NCBI GenBank assembly: GCA_014529385.2 | Contig: CM043947.1 | Span: forward strand, 129,978,391-130,042,390 | Direction: 5' to 3' | Source of the DNA: Adiantum capillus-veneris | Taxonomy: Eukaryota > Streptophyta > Polypodiopsida > Polypodiales > Pteridaceae | DNA: 64,000 bases | In this document: positions 10,901 to 19,898 of the stretch, piece after piece | How positions within the stretch are numbered: the first letter of the stretch is position 1 | Layout: each line of letters begins with the position of its first letter | The notes under the pieces: model-generated | Databases searched by the model: none | The model's input: only the letters and a program-made list of their open reading frames with translations | What the model was told of the DNA's origin: nothing | Position numbers and translations under genes: made by a program

Positions 10901-11894
10901 TATCATGTGCTCTTGTGCGTTTTTCTGCCGGCATAACATCAAAGTTTAGAGTATGCTCATCTATTACCTCTTCTAGCTTGATGATGTTGACTCCTCTTTC
11001 TTCCTCCTCATGTGGGACGGGAGGTATATTTGCTGGTGGTGGTGGTCGACGAAGGATTTGTGGGCCTTGAGCTAGTTCTTGCTGCACAGTGAGAGGAGGC
11101 GGTCTGGGGGGATATATGTCTCCCGGAAGTTGCCTTGGATGTGGACAATTGTACATGCCATGGCCCATTTCATTGCAATTCCAACATCGCAACTCTTGAG
11201 CTTGTCTTCGTTGATTGCGATTCCCTTCTCTTGGTTGTCGTTGTTGAGGTAGGCCCTGTACTAGATTCAGAGTGAGGTTCTCAAGCTGTTGAGTTAGCCT
11301 TTGTAAAACCTCTTGTTGAGAGTTATCTCCTATTTGTGAAGATTGTGCAAGAGGGGCCCTAATTGGTGCTTCCATGGTTTGTGAAGACTCCCTCTCACTC
11401 ACTTCATTCAAACCCCTTGCTCTATGTGCTTGGAAGTGTAGTTTTCTAAACTTGATGATGGCTACCTCACGTGCTTCTTCGAAGGTGGATGGGAATTTTA
11501 GCTCTACTTTAGCCTTTAAAAGTGGATACAAGCCAACCATGAATCTCTCTTTTTTTAGAAAGTTAGGTGCACCACCATGATTTTCTAATGTAGCCTCCCA
11601 CCTACCCCATAGATTGACAAAGGTTGCTTCATAAGAGGGATAGTCTTCAAGTGATACCTGCTTATGTCCAATAAGACATTTCCATAGTCCTTCAGAAGTA
11701 TCACCTTGCCCGAACTTGGAGAGGAAGCTTGCTCGCAGTCTCTCCCAATTGGACTTGATTTGGGGTTGCAAGGTCTCATACCATGCTTTAGCTTCTGCTT
11801 TTAGAACCAACGGGAAGGCTCGTAGCTTTACTTCCTCTTTATCTCTCTCGGATATGAGATGTGCCATCTCCAAGTTGTCAAGAAACTCTTGCAC
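7941..11894 (-). CDS. Gag-Pol polyprotein of array copy B: Gag, protease, RT, RNase H, archaeal-type RNase H
   Basis: This is a 1317-residue open frame. Gag occupies about residues 1-300, with a retrotransposon Gag domain and one knuckle C237-X2-C-X4-H245-X4-C250. The retropepsin-like protease has its active site at VDGGA (Asp460); the DGG form recurs in E1. Reverse transcriptase (about 640-925) has Asp787 and FMDD (851-852). The RT-linked RNase H (about 990-1112) has lost two of four acidic residues (VTPSVG and TLEH where Asp is expected). A second, archaeal-type RNase H (about 1135-1265) has all four: Asp1144, Glu1183, Asp1209, Asp1259. This dual arrangement is the hallmark of Tat elements. 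The first codon is GTG; the frame is open upstream but without ATG. It ends at TAG, directly followed in frame by integrase. Confidence 0.92.
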   Translation of the reverse strand: MQEFLDNLEMAHLISERDKEEVKLRAFPLVLKAEAKAWYETLQPQIKSNWERLRASFLSKFGQGDTSEGLWKCLIGHKQVSLEDYPSYEATFVNLWGRWEATLENHGGAPNFLKKERFMVGLYPLLKAKVELKFPSTFEEAREVAIIKFRKLHFQAHRARGLNEVSERESSQTMEAPIRAPLAQSSQIGDNSQQEVLQRLTQQLENLTLNLVQGLPQQRQPREGNRNQRRQAQELRCWNCNEMGHGMYNCPHPRQLPGDIYPPRPPPLTVQQELAQGPQILRRPPPPANIPPVPHEEEERGVNIIKLEEVIDEHTLNFDVMPAEKRTRAHDKDEDMRSEGTNSATRDKKKKSKMEEAESSRKKRSRRREIGINDFPLGKELEPYSILEDLQTQKPNISWPQLLHLSAKVRRQWPKLVSTRIPKKKANLSIKVVASKLQKDVEPIVDAYIRGKKVSNVYVDGGAQMCVITEKSMNKLGLEITKSSNCQARLANNSSVKCLGIIENVKVSVCNIDARVDMYVMPAKGEGYPIILRRPWLIAVNANQKWGSGRLILKKGQPVVYDWREGKQLDINYETTADEESEEENPYSSDEEASNSASTSEEESSLEVMGIVFNANTQDVPVEEKPTDNHTRGDERCHHLEEGFEKMLEKDLTCDEKRSYINMLRRYPIFFITDYSQIRGVDVIENRIELKPGTKPVAQKLRRLGSMQQKALLQEVNRLLKAGFIYPVSNSEWVSPIVVTPKKNGKWRVCVDYKPLNAATKRDHFPLPFQDEILNEVAGHECYTVCDGYSGYFQIRIAEEDQPKTTFITPWGCFAFRVMPFGLTNAPSTFMRFTIFVFQPFFGKSIRVFMDDFCIYSCRSLHCQKVEEGLKRLHQFGGQLNPEKCHIGESQVVLLGHVVSSQGIQVDPSKVEALLSLSPPTTTKELMTFNHKVRYMSRFIHLLAEAIAPLHRVASQSTFEWGREHAKCFEEVKGILSSLPILMPPNPKETYYVTPSVGFKAIGVVLMQKDPKTSYMRPIYFASKVMTPAEKGYTEMEKVFFAILFAVRKFRSYLLPVPFVFLTLEHNLPYVVQHMSLSSRIAKWVLELQEFEYTFLVEDSTRAGLADILTYKVREREGSRLQREEGSKQFKVKEIDNAHTLCFDGAYQGQQDKAAGGIIILNPQKEVMVRKGITLPSVHSNNEAEYAALTLGLEECKELGIQRLIIKGDSLLVVRQIQGTWRCKNRTLFEWLSSVRALMKGFKATQVQHIVRTHNKEADLLANEKLQMAVGGVKLYEPKYQGQDELKDIIFFLRAGECPKHLDKVQRHRLVKKATPY

Positions 11895-12024
11895 ATCTTC
11901 CCCACTTCTTGCATAGAACGTGGGAAAAGAACTTGAAATTTTGTTTAGACTTTTTGAAATTTCTTTTTTTTAAAGAAACTTTTCTCTTACGGGCCGCACA
12001 AGATTGTTGACACTATAAATCTGA

Positions 12025-12237
12025 TTACATTAAAATGAAGATGTACACATCCATTGTTAATTCGTACTTTATCATAGGTAGAATAAATGGATTAATTGAA
12101 GCATTGATTTCATTGAGGCGAGTGGATCCAAATATCCTCCTTATGATAGATTGAAACCTAAACTTAGTTGCAATGATTATATGAATGGATTGCCGAGCAA
12201 TAGGCCTAAAAGGTTCATTGTTTTGATCGTGATTCAT
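12025..12237 (-). CDS. Pre-gag leader ORF 'a' (70 aa), array copy B
   Basis: Identical to the ORF at 3768-3980, 130 bp upstream of the Gag frame of copy B. Its C-terminal half is homologous to the adjacent ORF at 12321-12536. The product is unknown. It is a candidate for the extra pre-gag ORF seen in some Tat-group elements. Confidence 0.45.
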   Translation of the reverse strand: MNHDQNNEPFRPIARQSIHIIIATKFRFQSIIRRIFGSTRLNEINASINPFILPMIKYELTMDVYIFILM

Positions 12238-12320
12238 GTGCTACTCCTCGTTGTTGGTTTGAAGACCTCGTTCCTTCATATGGCCCTTGAGCACCCCTTC
12301 ACCACTCCTTGTTCCTGCCT

Positions 12321-12536
12321 TTAAAACAAAATGAAAACGTGAACATCAAAAGAAGTTTCATAATTGATGATTGGAAGTATAATTGGATTGGGTGATGCCA
12401 GTATTTCTCTAAGTCTTTCTGCACCAAACATAAAAACAATGCGTTGCTGGAAGAAGACTTTTCTATCTATGTGAACATTTACTCTAATGTGTTGTGCAAA
12501 ATGAAATGGATAGATGGGAACTCCATTGTTCATCAC
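12321..12536 (-). CDS. Pre-gag leader ORF 'b' (71 aa), array copy B
   Basis: Identical to the ORF at 4064-4279. It shares the pattern FGxxRLxEIxASxNPxILP with ORF 'a', then YE, DV and FIL near the C-terminus. It lies between the LTR promoter and gag, so it would be the first sizeable ORF with a plausible protein signal on the genomic RNA. Its function is unknown. Confidence 0.45.
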   Translation of the reverse strand: MMNNGVPIYPFHFAQHIRVNVHIDRKVFFQQRIVFMFGAERLREILASPNPIILPIINYETSFDVHVFILF

Positions 12537-13257
12537 TAAAAAATTTGAAGGTAACTCGGAAATATGTTCCTCCGTGGGGGCACCACTTTATGAGGGTGAG
12601 CTTTTTGAAATGGGGCCTCTAAACCCAAACCAATGGGCCTACCCTCACAAAATGTTCGTAAAGAGGTACGCACACTACTTGGGGCACCACCTTCTTTTGG
12701 GAGTGGAGAAGGAAACCAATCAAAATAACACTTGCACTCACCCACTCAAGCAACACACTTTGAAAACCCCCTTACTCTATATACACTTTGGACACTTGAA
12801 CACCATCAACGATTATGCAACCCAATGCCGTGCATCAAAATGAAATATGCAATTTGTGGAATAGCATTCACCTTCTCCCCATAAGAACACCCATAATACG
12901 TCCAAACTCTACCTCTCTCAATCCCTCATAAAAAAAACATGCGCACAATACTTGCCTCTCAAACACACAAGAGAATCACTTGCATCAAACTAACGCACAA
13001 GGCTTGCATATCCATCACACAAGAGAATCACTTAGATCAAAATAACCCTCTTTGCCTAGCGAGCTCATCTCCATCTATGCAATGCCGTGACACAAATAAA
13101 ATCACCATGAGAGGTAGCCACATGCATATGTAATGAAGCAAAAGAGAGTTGGAGTGAGAAATTTCTTTAGACCAATTGAATAAGTGTGGAGAAACAAACC
13201 AATGGTAAATTGAGAATAGAGCACTTACTTGATTTCTCGCACACCTTTTAAGGGGAG

Positions 13258-14716
13258 GATAGACGCTGGCTAACCATCACGAATTGCGACACTTGAAAGT
13301 TTTGAAGATGATTTCATGATCATTGACATAACCATGAGAGAGATCATGATGTATTTACAAGTTATTGAGGTGCTACAAATGATTTATTGGGTTGATGGAG
13401 TAAGAGATTGTAGAATGGAAAGAGTGGAGAATAGAGTTGCACTTCCTCCAAAGAGGAGGGTTAGGAGGGAGGATGTGAAAGAGGGAGAGTTGGGGTTTTC
13501 TCTACTATTGATCAAGAAACAACATGAAGTTGAAAATATAGGTGTGTGTCCTTGAGTCTCTCCAAGGGGGGCTATTTATAGTTGTGTAGGAGTGGGATTA
13601 TGCTACACTTAATTAGAGTAAGTGATTAGACCTAATTAAGTGTCCTTTGACCACTCATTGAATATTGGACATAAAAGGGACTATTTATTCACCAAAAATA
13701 TCATTTTAGACCGTGAAGGCTCCATAGGGGTGCATAATGTAGGTGGGCCCCACCATGAGGCCCTACGGGTGGCTCCTGCGGGGTATCTCAACTTGTCTGT
13801 CTTGGCATTTAGAAAGCATCTTTAGGTTGGTCCCATCACATGCAAGTGACCTTGAACACTCATTGCTCTTCTAGAAGATGAGTAGGGGAAAAATAAGATC
13901 TCACCCTCTTGATTTACTTGATTTACAGTTCCCTTTTGCTGCGAATCTGACAGATTTACACTATTTTGACCATAACTTTTTACCTGTAGCTCGGAATGAC
14001 ATGCTTCAAAAGGAAAAATTGACCTTCTCAATATGTTTGATATGAATTTGGACTATTCTTCACGCCCATGCACCAAGGAATTTGGTTTGAAAGGTCCACA
14101 CTATGCTAGGGAACCTTTTGCTTCCAAGTCTTCTTGTATGGGCCCTTTGCTTGTATGCATCCAAGGGGAATCATGCTTTTTCAAAAGGCTATGATGCTTA
14201 AACAAATAGAGGAGGGCCCAATATTATTTGCTTGTGAAAAGAATATACAATTGGAGTCTTTTTGAAAGGAGAGAAACTATATGTATATTCTTAAGAGATA
14301 TTGGGCCACCTATGTAGGGGGCATAGAAGACTTGTAGAGAGGGACCATAATCTTTGGTAAAGACAAGTGGAGAGTTGATTTCCATGGAAATTTATCTATA
14401 TGGGGTGGAAGATGGATATATTATTTTTCTACTACTAATTCACAAGAGGTAAGAAAGTTTGGGGGTATATAGTTGGTTATTGTATGCTTATTCTATTTAC
14501 AAAGCAAAAAAGAAAAGGGTGGTAATATAAATATATGACTAAGGTGACATTTTTGGGAAGAGTATAATGTATGCGTCGCCACAAAGGTTAAACGAAGAGG
14601 GGGAATTTACTCTAGATAACTTAATAGCGTAGAAAAATATATAGACATATGAGGAAGAGGACGTTGAGTAGGCTGACAAATGTTGCAAAAAGTTGGTTAC
14701 CATTTTATGCCACTCA
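13258..14716 (-). repeat. LTR between array copies B and C (right edge exact, left edge approximate)
   Basis: This is the second copy of the array LTR. The sense-strand terminus TGAGTGGC lies at 14716, next to a polypurine tract at 14722-14736. The promoter TATA box is at 13572-13581. It serves as 5' LTR of copy B and 3' LTR of copy C. The inner edge is not determined because no primer binding site was recognised with confidence. The segment differs from the first LTR by only a few changes, including one extra G before the TATA box. Confidence 0.6.
13572..13581 (-). promoter_or_regulatory. TATA box of the second array LTR
   Basis: The minus strand reads CTATAAATAG, preceded by AT-rich U3 and followed by GCCCCCCTTGG. 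It is positioned to drive copy B. Confidence 0.65.
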
Positions 14717-14721
14717 TATTA

Positions 14722-14736
14722 GCCCTCCCCCAAGCC
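14722..14736 (-). other. Polypurine tract next to the second array LTR
   Basis: GGCTTGGGGGAGGGC on the sense strand, five bases before the LTR terminus. It is the plus-strand primer site for copy C. Confidence 0.6.
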
Positions 14737-14879
14737 TAGAGATATTCATATCTTTAGGAGGACGGTGTTGCTTCTTTTTCTTCTGTTTTTGTCATTTTTT
14801 CTTTTCCACTTTTTTTTTTTTTTTCAATAGAAGGAGTGTCATGCACTCTTTTACTCCATTAGACCTGCTTTTCATTACC

Positions 14880-16199
14880 TCAATCCCATAAATCGGAGAT
14901 GGGAGGGTTGCCTTGGGTATGTTCAGATTCCAAGGCTGGTTCTTCTTTGCACATCAAAGCTTTAAAAATAGGTGGAGCATTTGCCAAGCTGAAGGGAGCC
15001 GTGTCAATTTGGAGCTTAGACGATGTAGGTAGATGACTGCCTATCAACGGATTGATACGTTGAAAGTAGGGCTTTAATCTCCATCCATTGACTCTGGTCT
15101 TGTGGAGTTTTCTTGATAAATCTGCTAATTTGTAACTACCATTCCCAAACTTTGTTTTTATCATGAAAGGTCCCTCCCATCTTTGCAAAAGCTTTTTGTC
15201 GAGTCGAGTATCAAGTCGGTTATCATAGCGAAGAACCAACATACCTTCCTTCAATCCTTTCCCCTTGAGCTTCTTGTTGATTTTATCCCTTTGGCTTGTC
15301 GCTTTGGTGATGTAGTGATCAATGGACTCTTCTCTATCTAGCTCAAGTCGTTGGAGATCTAAGATCCTTTCATGTAGAACCTCTTTTGGTTTTTTTGCCA
15401 CTCTTGCAAGAACGCGCAAGCTTGAGAGCTCTACCTCAATGGGGAGAAGTGCCTCCTGTCCATAAACTAGATGAAAAGGGGTGAATTGGGTAGATACCTT
15501 GAAAGATGTCCTATACGCCCAAAGAGCAGCCGTCAAATGGCGATCCCAATCATTAGGCCGGTCCACAACCTGCTTAGAAATGATCTTACATATCATTCCA
15601 TTCACTTTTTTCACCAATCCATTGCATTGAGGATAGTAGGGTGTGGAATGCAGGTGTTTCACTTTAAACCTCCTCAAGAGATCATTCAGAAGGTCAGCCC
15701 TAAAACCTGGGCCTCGATCTGATAAGATTTCTAGGGGTGTTCCAGACCTACTACAAATATGATCAAAAATAAACTTTGATACCTCTTCAGCTGTGATTCG
15801 GGTTGTGCTTGTTGCTTCCGCCCATCGTGTCATGTAGTCAACACCCATGATGATGAAAACCTTCCCTGTAGAAGTACGAGGTAGGGGACCTATTGCATCC
15901 ACACCCCACTTTTCAAAAGGGCCATAAGATATTATTGGGACTCGAGGCTCATATGTTAGTCGTCTATCCCCAGCAATTTGGCATGGCTTACATGCCTTAC
16001 ACCAATATTGGACATCACGATGTAAGCTCGGCCAAATAAACCCTGCTTGTAAAATCTTCCTACTTGTAATATCTTGAGAAAAGTGACCACCACAGACATC
16101 ATCATGACATGAAAGAAGAATTTTCTCTATCTCTTGCACACCTGGTACTCTCCTCAAGACCAAATCTTTCCCTTTGTGATATAAATCATCCCCAATCAA
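14880..16199 (-). CDS. Integrase part of Pol, array copy C (same Glu-to-Lys change)
   Basis: The 439-residue translation is the same as that of copy B at 6621-7940: HHCC zinc region, Asp and Asp of the catalytic triad, and Lys where the third catalytic Glu is expected. It follows an in-frame TAG at 16200-16202 without an ATG. Because the defects are shared by copies B and C, they predate the tandem amplification. Confidence 0.87.
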   Translation of the reverse strand: MIGDDLYHKGKDLVLRRVPGVQEIEKILLSCHDDVCGGHFSQDITSRKILQAGFIWPSLHRDVQYWCKACKPCQIAGDRRLTYEPRVPIISYGPFEKWGVDAIGPLPRTSTGKVFIIMGVDYMTRWAEATSTTRITAEEVSKFIFDHICSRSGTPLEILSDRGPGFRADLLNDLLRRFKVKHLHSTPYYPQCNGLVKKVNGMICKIISKQVVDRPNDWDRHLTAALWAYRTSFKVSTQFTPFHLVYGQEALLPIEVELSSLRVLARVAKKPKEVLHERILDLQRLELDREESIDHYITKATSQRDKINKKLKGKGLKEGMLVLRYDNRLDTRLDKKLLQRWEGPFMIKTKFGNGSYKLADLSRKLHKTRVNGWRLKPYFQRINPLIGSHLPTSSKLQIDTAPFSLANAPPIFKALMCKEEPALESEHTQGNPPISDLWD

Positions 16200-19100
16200 C
16201 TAGTAAGGTGTGGCCTTCTTAACTAGTCTATGTCTTTGCACCTTGTCTAAGTGTTTGGGACACTCACCTGCTCGTAGAAAGAAGATAATGTCTTTTAGCT
16301 CATCTTGACCTTGATATTTGGGTTCATATAGTTTCACACCTCCTACCGCCATTTGAAGCTTTTCATTTGCGAGTAAGTCTGCTTCCTTGTTATGAGTTCT
16401 CACAATGTGTTGTACCTGTGTTGCTTTAAAACCCTTCATCAAAGCTCTTACACTACTAAGCCACTCAAACAATGTACGATTCTTGCACCTCCAAGTCCCT
16501 TGGATTTGCCTGACCACTAGCAAAGAATCACCTTTTATAATAAGTCTTTGTATGCCTAATTCTTTGCATTCTTCTAACCCAAGGGTTAGAGCAGCATACT
16601 CAGCCTCATTGTTAGAGTGAACACTGGGTAGAGTGATACCTTTTCTAACCATTACCTCCTTTTGTGGGTTCAAAATGATGATTCCCCCTGCTGCTTTGTC
16701 TTGTTGGCCTTGATAAGCTCCGTCAAAGCATAAAGTATGGGCATTATCAATCTCCTTCACTTTGAACTGTTTTGAGCCTTCCTCTCTTTGTAGTCGTGAT
16801 CCTTCCCTTTCTCTCACTTTGTAGGTGAGAATGTCTGCAAGTCCTGCTCTTGTGCTATCTTCTACAAGGAAAGTGTATTCAAATTCTTGGAGTTCAAGCA
16901 CCCACTTTGCTATTCTAGATGACAGGCTCATGTGTTGTACTACATATGGCAGATTGTGCTCTAAGGTGAGAAAAACAAATGGCACAGGGAGAAGATACGA
17001 TCGAAACTTCCTTACCGCAAACAAGATTGCAAAGAACACTTTCTCCATTTCAGTGTATCCCTTCTCGGCCGGAGTCATCACCTTGCTTGCAAAATAGATT
17101 GGCCTCATGTATGATGTTTTAGGATCTTTTTGCATCAAAACAACACCAATTGCTTTGAAACCTACACTTGGAGTGACATAGTAGGTCTCCTTTGGATTTG
17201 GTGGCATTAGGATTGGGAGAGAGCTAAGAATGCCCTTCACTTCCTCAAAACATTTTGCATGTTCCCTCCCCCATTCAAATGTAGATTGGCTTGCCACCCT
17301 ATGCAAAGGGGCGATGGCTTCTGCTAGGAGATGGATGAAGCGAGACATGTACCTCACTTTGTGGTTGAAGGTCATTAGCTCCTTAGTTGTTGTTGGTGGA
17401 GATAATGACAAAAGGGCCTCTACTTTAGAGGGATCCACTTGAATTCCTTGTGAAGAAACCACATGGCCTAGCAAAACCACCTGAGATTCACCGATATGAC
17501 ACTTCTCTGGGTTGAGTTGTCCCCCAAATTGATGGAGCCTCTTAAGCCCCTCTTCAACCTTTTGGCAGTGAAGTGATCTACAACTATAAATACAGAAATC
17601 ATCCATAAAGACTCTTATAGATTTTCCAAAGAATGGTTGAAATACAAATATTGTGAATCTCATGAAGGTGCTAGGAGCATTGGTGAGCCCAAAAGGCATT
17701 ACTCTGAATGCAAAACATCCCCAAGGTGTGATGAAGGTGGTTTTTGGTTGGTCCTCTTCTGCTATTCTAATTTGAAAATATCCTGAATACCCATCACACA
17801 CAGTGTAGCATTCGTGACCTGCTACTTCATTCAAAATTTCATCTTGGAAAGGGAGAGGGAAGTGGTCCCTCTTTGTCGCAGCGTTGAGGGGTTTGTAATC
17901 CACGCAGACCCTCCACTTACCATTCTTCTTGGGAGTGACTACAATAGGTGATACCCATTCGGAGTTGGATACTGGATAGATGAAGCCAGCCTTCAAGAGT
18001 CGATTCACTTCTTGTAGGAGAGCCTTTTGTTGCATAGATCCTAGTCGCCTTAACTTTTGAGCCACGGGTTTGGTCCCTGGTTTCAATTCAATTCGATTCT
18101 CTATTACATCTACACCTCTTATTTGTGAGTAGTCAGTGATAAAAAAAATGGGATACCTCCTTAACATATTGATGTAGGACCTCTTCTCGTCACAAGTAAG
18201 ATCTTTTTCAAGCATCTTCTCAAATCCTTCTTCAAGGTGGTGGCATCTTTCATCCCCTCGTGTGTGATTGTCTGTTGGCTTTTCTTCTACAGGAACATCT
18301 TGAGTGTTGGCGTTGAATACAATTCCCATTACCTCCAAAGAAGACTCCTCTTCACTGGTTGATGCACTGGTTGATGCTTCCTCATCACTTGAGTAAGGAT
18401 TCTCCTCCTCGCTCTCTTCATCTGCCGTGGTTTCATAGTTGATATCTAGTTGCTTTCCTTCTCGCCAATCATACACCACCGGTTGACCCTTCTTAAGAAT
18501 CAAACGACCACTTCCCCATTTTTGATCTGCATTCACAGCAATGAGCCAAGGCCTCCTTAGGATGATGGGATAGCCCTCCCCCTTAGCTGGCATGACATAC
18601 ATATCCACTCGTGCATCTATGTTACATACAGAGACTTTTACATTTTCAATGATCCCCAAACACTTCACACTTGAGTTGTTGGCTAGCCTAGCTTGACAAT
18701 TAGAGGACTTTGTAATTTCAAGCCCTAACTTGTTCATTGATTTTTCCGTGATCACACACATTTGAGCTCCACCATCAACATATACATTAGACACCTTTTT
18801 ACCCCTCATGTAAGCATCCACAATGGGTTCCACATCTTTTTGTAGCTTTGAGGCCACAACCTTAATGGAAAGATTTGCTTTCTTTTTTGGAATTCTTGTA
18901 CTTACCAACTTTGGCCATTGCCTTCTTACTTTGGCTGATAGGTGTAGAAGTTGAGGCCATGAAATGTTTGGCTTTTGGGTTTGTAAATCCTCCAGGATGC
19001 TGTAGGGCTCTAGCTCCTTTCCCAATGGGAAGTCGTTGATACCAATTTCCCTTCGCCTTGATCTTTTCTTCCTGCTGCTTTCAGCTTCTTCCATCTTTGA

Positions 19101-19898
19101 CTTCTTCTTCTTGTCCCTTGTGGCTGAATTTGTTCCTTCACTTCTCATGTCTTCATCCTTATCATGTGCTCTTGTGCGTTTTTCTGCCGGCATAACATCA
19201 AAGTTTAGAGTATGCTCATCTATTACCTCTTCTAGCTTGATGATGTTGACTCCTCTTTCTTCCTCCTCATGTGGGACGGGAGGTATATTTGCTGGTGGTG
19301 GTGGTCGACGAAGGATTTGTGGGCCTTGAGCTAGTTCTTGCTGCACAGTGAGAGGAGGCGGTCTGGGGGGATATATGTCTCCCGGAAGTTGCCTTGGATG
19401 TGGACAATTGTACATGCCATGGCCCATTTCATTGCAATTCCAACATCGCAACTCTTGAGCTTGTCTTCGTTGATTGCGATTCCCTTCTCTTGGTTGTCGT
19501 TGTTGAGGTAGGCCCTGTACTAGATTCAGAGTGAGGTTCTCAAGCTGTTGAGTTAGCCTTTGTAAAACCTCTTGTTGAGAGTTATCTCCTATTTGTGAAG
19601 ATTGTGCAAGAGGGGCCCTAATTGGTGCTTCCATGGTTTGTGAAGACTCCCTCTCACTCACTTCATTCAAACCCCTTGCTCTATGTGCTTGCAAGTGTAG
19701 TTTTCTAAACTTGATGATGGCTACCTCACGTGCTTCTTCGAAGGTGGATGGGAATTTTAGCTCTACTTTAGCCTTTAAAAGTGGATACAAGCCAACCATG
19801 AATCTCTCTTTTTTTAGAAAGTTAGGTGCACCACCATGATTTTCTAATGTAGCCTCCCACCTACCCCATAGATTGACAAAGGTTGCGTTGCTGGACAT
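16200..19898 (-). CDS. 5'-truncated Gag-Pol of array copy C
   Basis: This 1232-residue frame matches copy B from its residue 91 onward, so about the first 90 residues of Gag are missing. An ATG created at the deletion junction now opens the frame with a short foreign leader (MSSN). All downstream domains are present: zinc knuckle, DGG protease, RT with FMDD, degenerate RNase H and archaeal-type RNase H. Differences from copy B include Leu for Phe in the RKLH region of Gag, Met for Ile in DAYMRG and Asp for Asn in NADQKW. With its leader and LTR promoter deleted, this copy should not be transcribed from its own 5' LTR. Confidence 0.88.
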   Translation of the reverse strand: MSSNATFVNLWGRWEATLENHGGAPNFLKKERFMVGLYPLLKAKVELKFPSTFEEAREVAIIKFRKLHLQAHRARGLNEVSERESSQTMEAPIRAPLAQSSQIGDNSQQEVLQRLTQQLENLTLNLVQGLPQQRQPREGNRNQRRQAQELRCWNCNEMGHGMYNCPHPRQLPGDIYPPRPPPLTVQQELAQGPQILRRPPPPANIPPVPHEEEERGVNIIKLEEVIDEHTLNFDVMPAEKRTRAHDKDEDMRSEGTNSATRDKKKKSKMEEAESSRKKRSRRREIGINDFPLGKELEPYSILEDLQTQKPNISWPQLLHLSAKVRRQWPKLVSTRIPKKKANLSIKVVASKLQKDVEPIVDAYMRGKKVSNVYVDGGAQMCVITEKSMNKLGLEITKSSNCQARLANNSSVKCLGIIENVKVSVCNIDARVDMYVMPAKGEGYPIILRRPWLIAVNADQKWGSGRLILKKGQPVVYDWREGKQLDINYETTADEESEEENPYSSDEEASTSASTSEEESSLEVMGIVFNANTQDVPVEEKPTDNHTRGDERCHHLEEGFEKMLEKDLTCDEKRSYINMLRRYPIFFITDYSQIRGVDVIENRIELKPGTKPVAQKLRRLGSMQQKALLQEVNRLLKAGFIYPVSNSEWVSPIVVTPKKNGKWRVCVDYKPLNAATKRDHFPLPFQDEILNEVAGHECYTVCDGYSGYFQIRIAEEDQPKTTFITPWGCFAFRVMPFGLTNAPSTFMRFTIFVFQPFFGKSIRVFMDDFCIYSCRSLHCQKVEEGLKRLHQFGGQLNPEKCHIGESQVVLLGHVVSSQGIQVDPSKVEALLSLSPPTTTKELMTFNHKVRYMSRFIHLLAEAIAPLHRVASQSTFEWGREHAKCFEEVKGILSSLPILMPPNPKETYYVTPSVGFKAIGVVLMQKDPKTSYMRPIYFASKVMTPAEKGYTEMEKVFFAILFAVRKFRSYLLPVPFVFLTLEHNLPYVVQHMSLSSRIAKWVLELQEFEYTFLVEDSTRAGLADILTYKVREREGSRLQREEGSKQFKVKEIDNAHTLCFDGAYQGQQDKAAGGIIILNPQKEVMVRKGITLPSVHSNNEAEYAALTLGLEECKELGIQRLIIKGDSLLVVRQIQGTWRCKNRTLFEWLSSVRALMKGFKATQVQHIVRTHNKEADLLANEKLQMAVGGVKLYEPKYQGQDELKDIIFFLRAGECPKHLDKVQRHRLVKKATPY
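19887..19898. other. Deletion junction with 12-bp templated filler, copy C
   Basis: Copy C follows copy B up to base 19886 (equivalent to 11627) and resumes at 19899 (equivalent to 13633), a net loss of about 2.0 kb. The filler GTTGCTGGACAT contains GTTGCTGGA, which occurs inside the deleted interval at about 12443-12451 in GCGTTGCTGGA. That pattern fits two joined microhomology-mediated deletions. Confidence 0.8.

Noticed and set aside
11892-11894. Gag start at 11894
   Set aside because: That codon is GTG, and the frame is open upstream to about 11968 without ATG. The position is only a convenient limit and not a supported start.
8146-11916. Plus-strand ORFs of 60-100 aa repeated every 8.26 kb
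   Set aside because: They lie antisense to the gag-pol frame, recur only because the unit recurs, and have no recognisable domain.
12560-12700. Primer binding site of the array element at GGGGCACCA motifs
   Set aside because: TGGTGCCCC appears twice on the minus strand (about 12577 and 12682) but neither extends to a convincing tRNA 3' end, nor is either followed by a clear LTR terminus.
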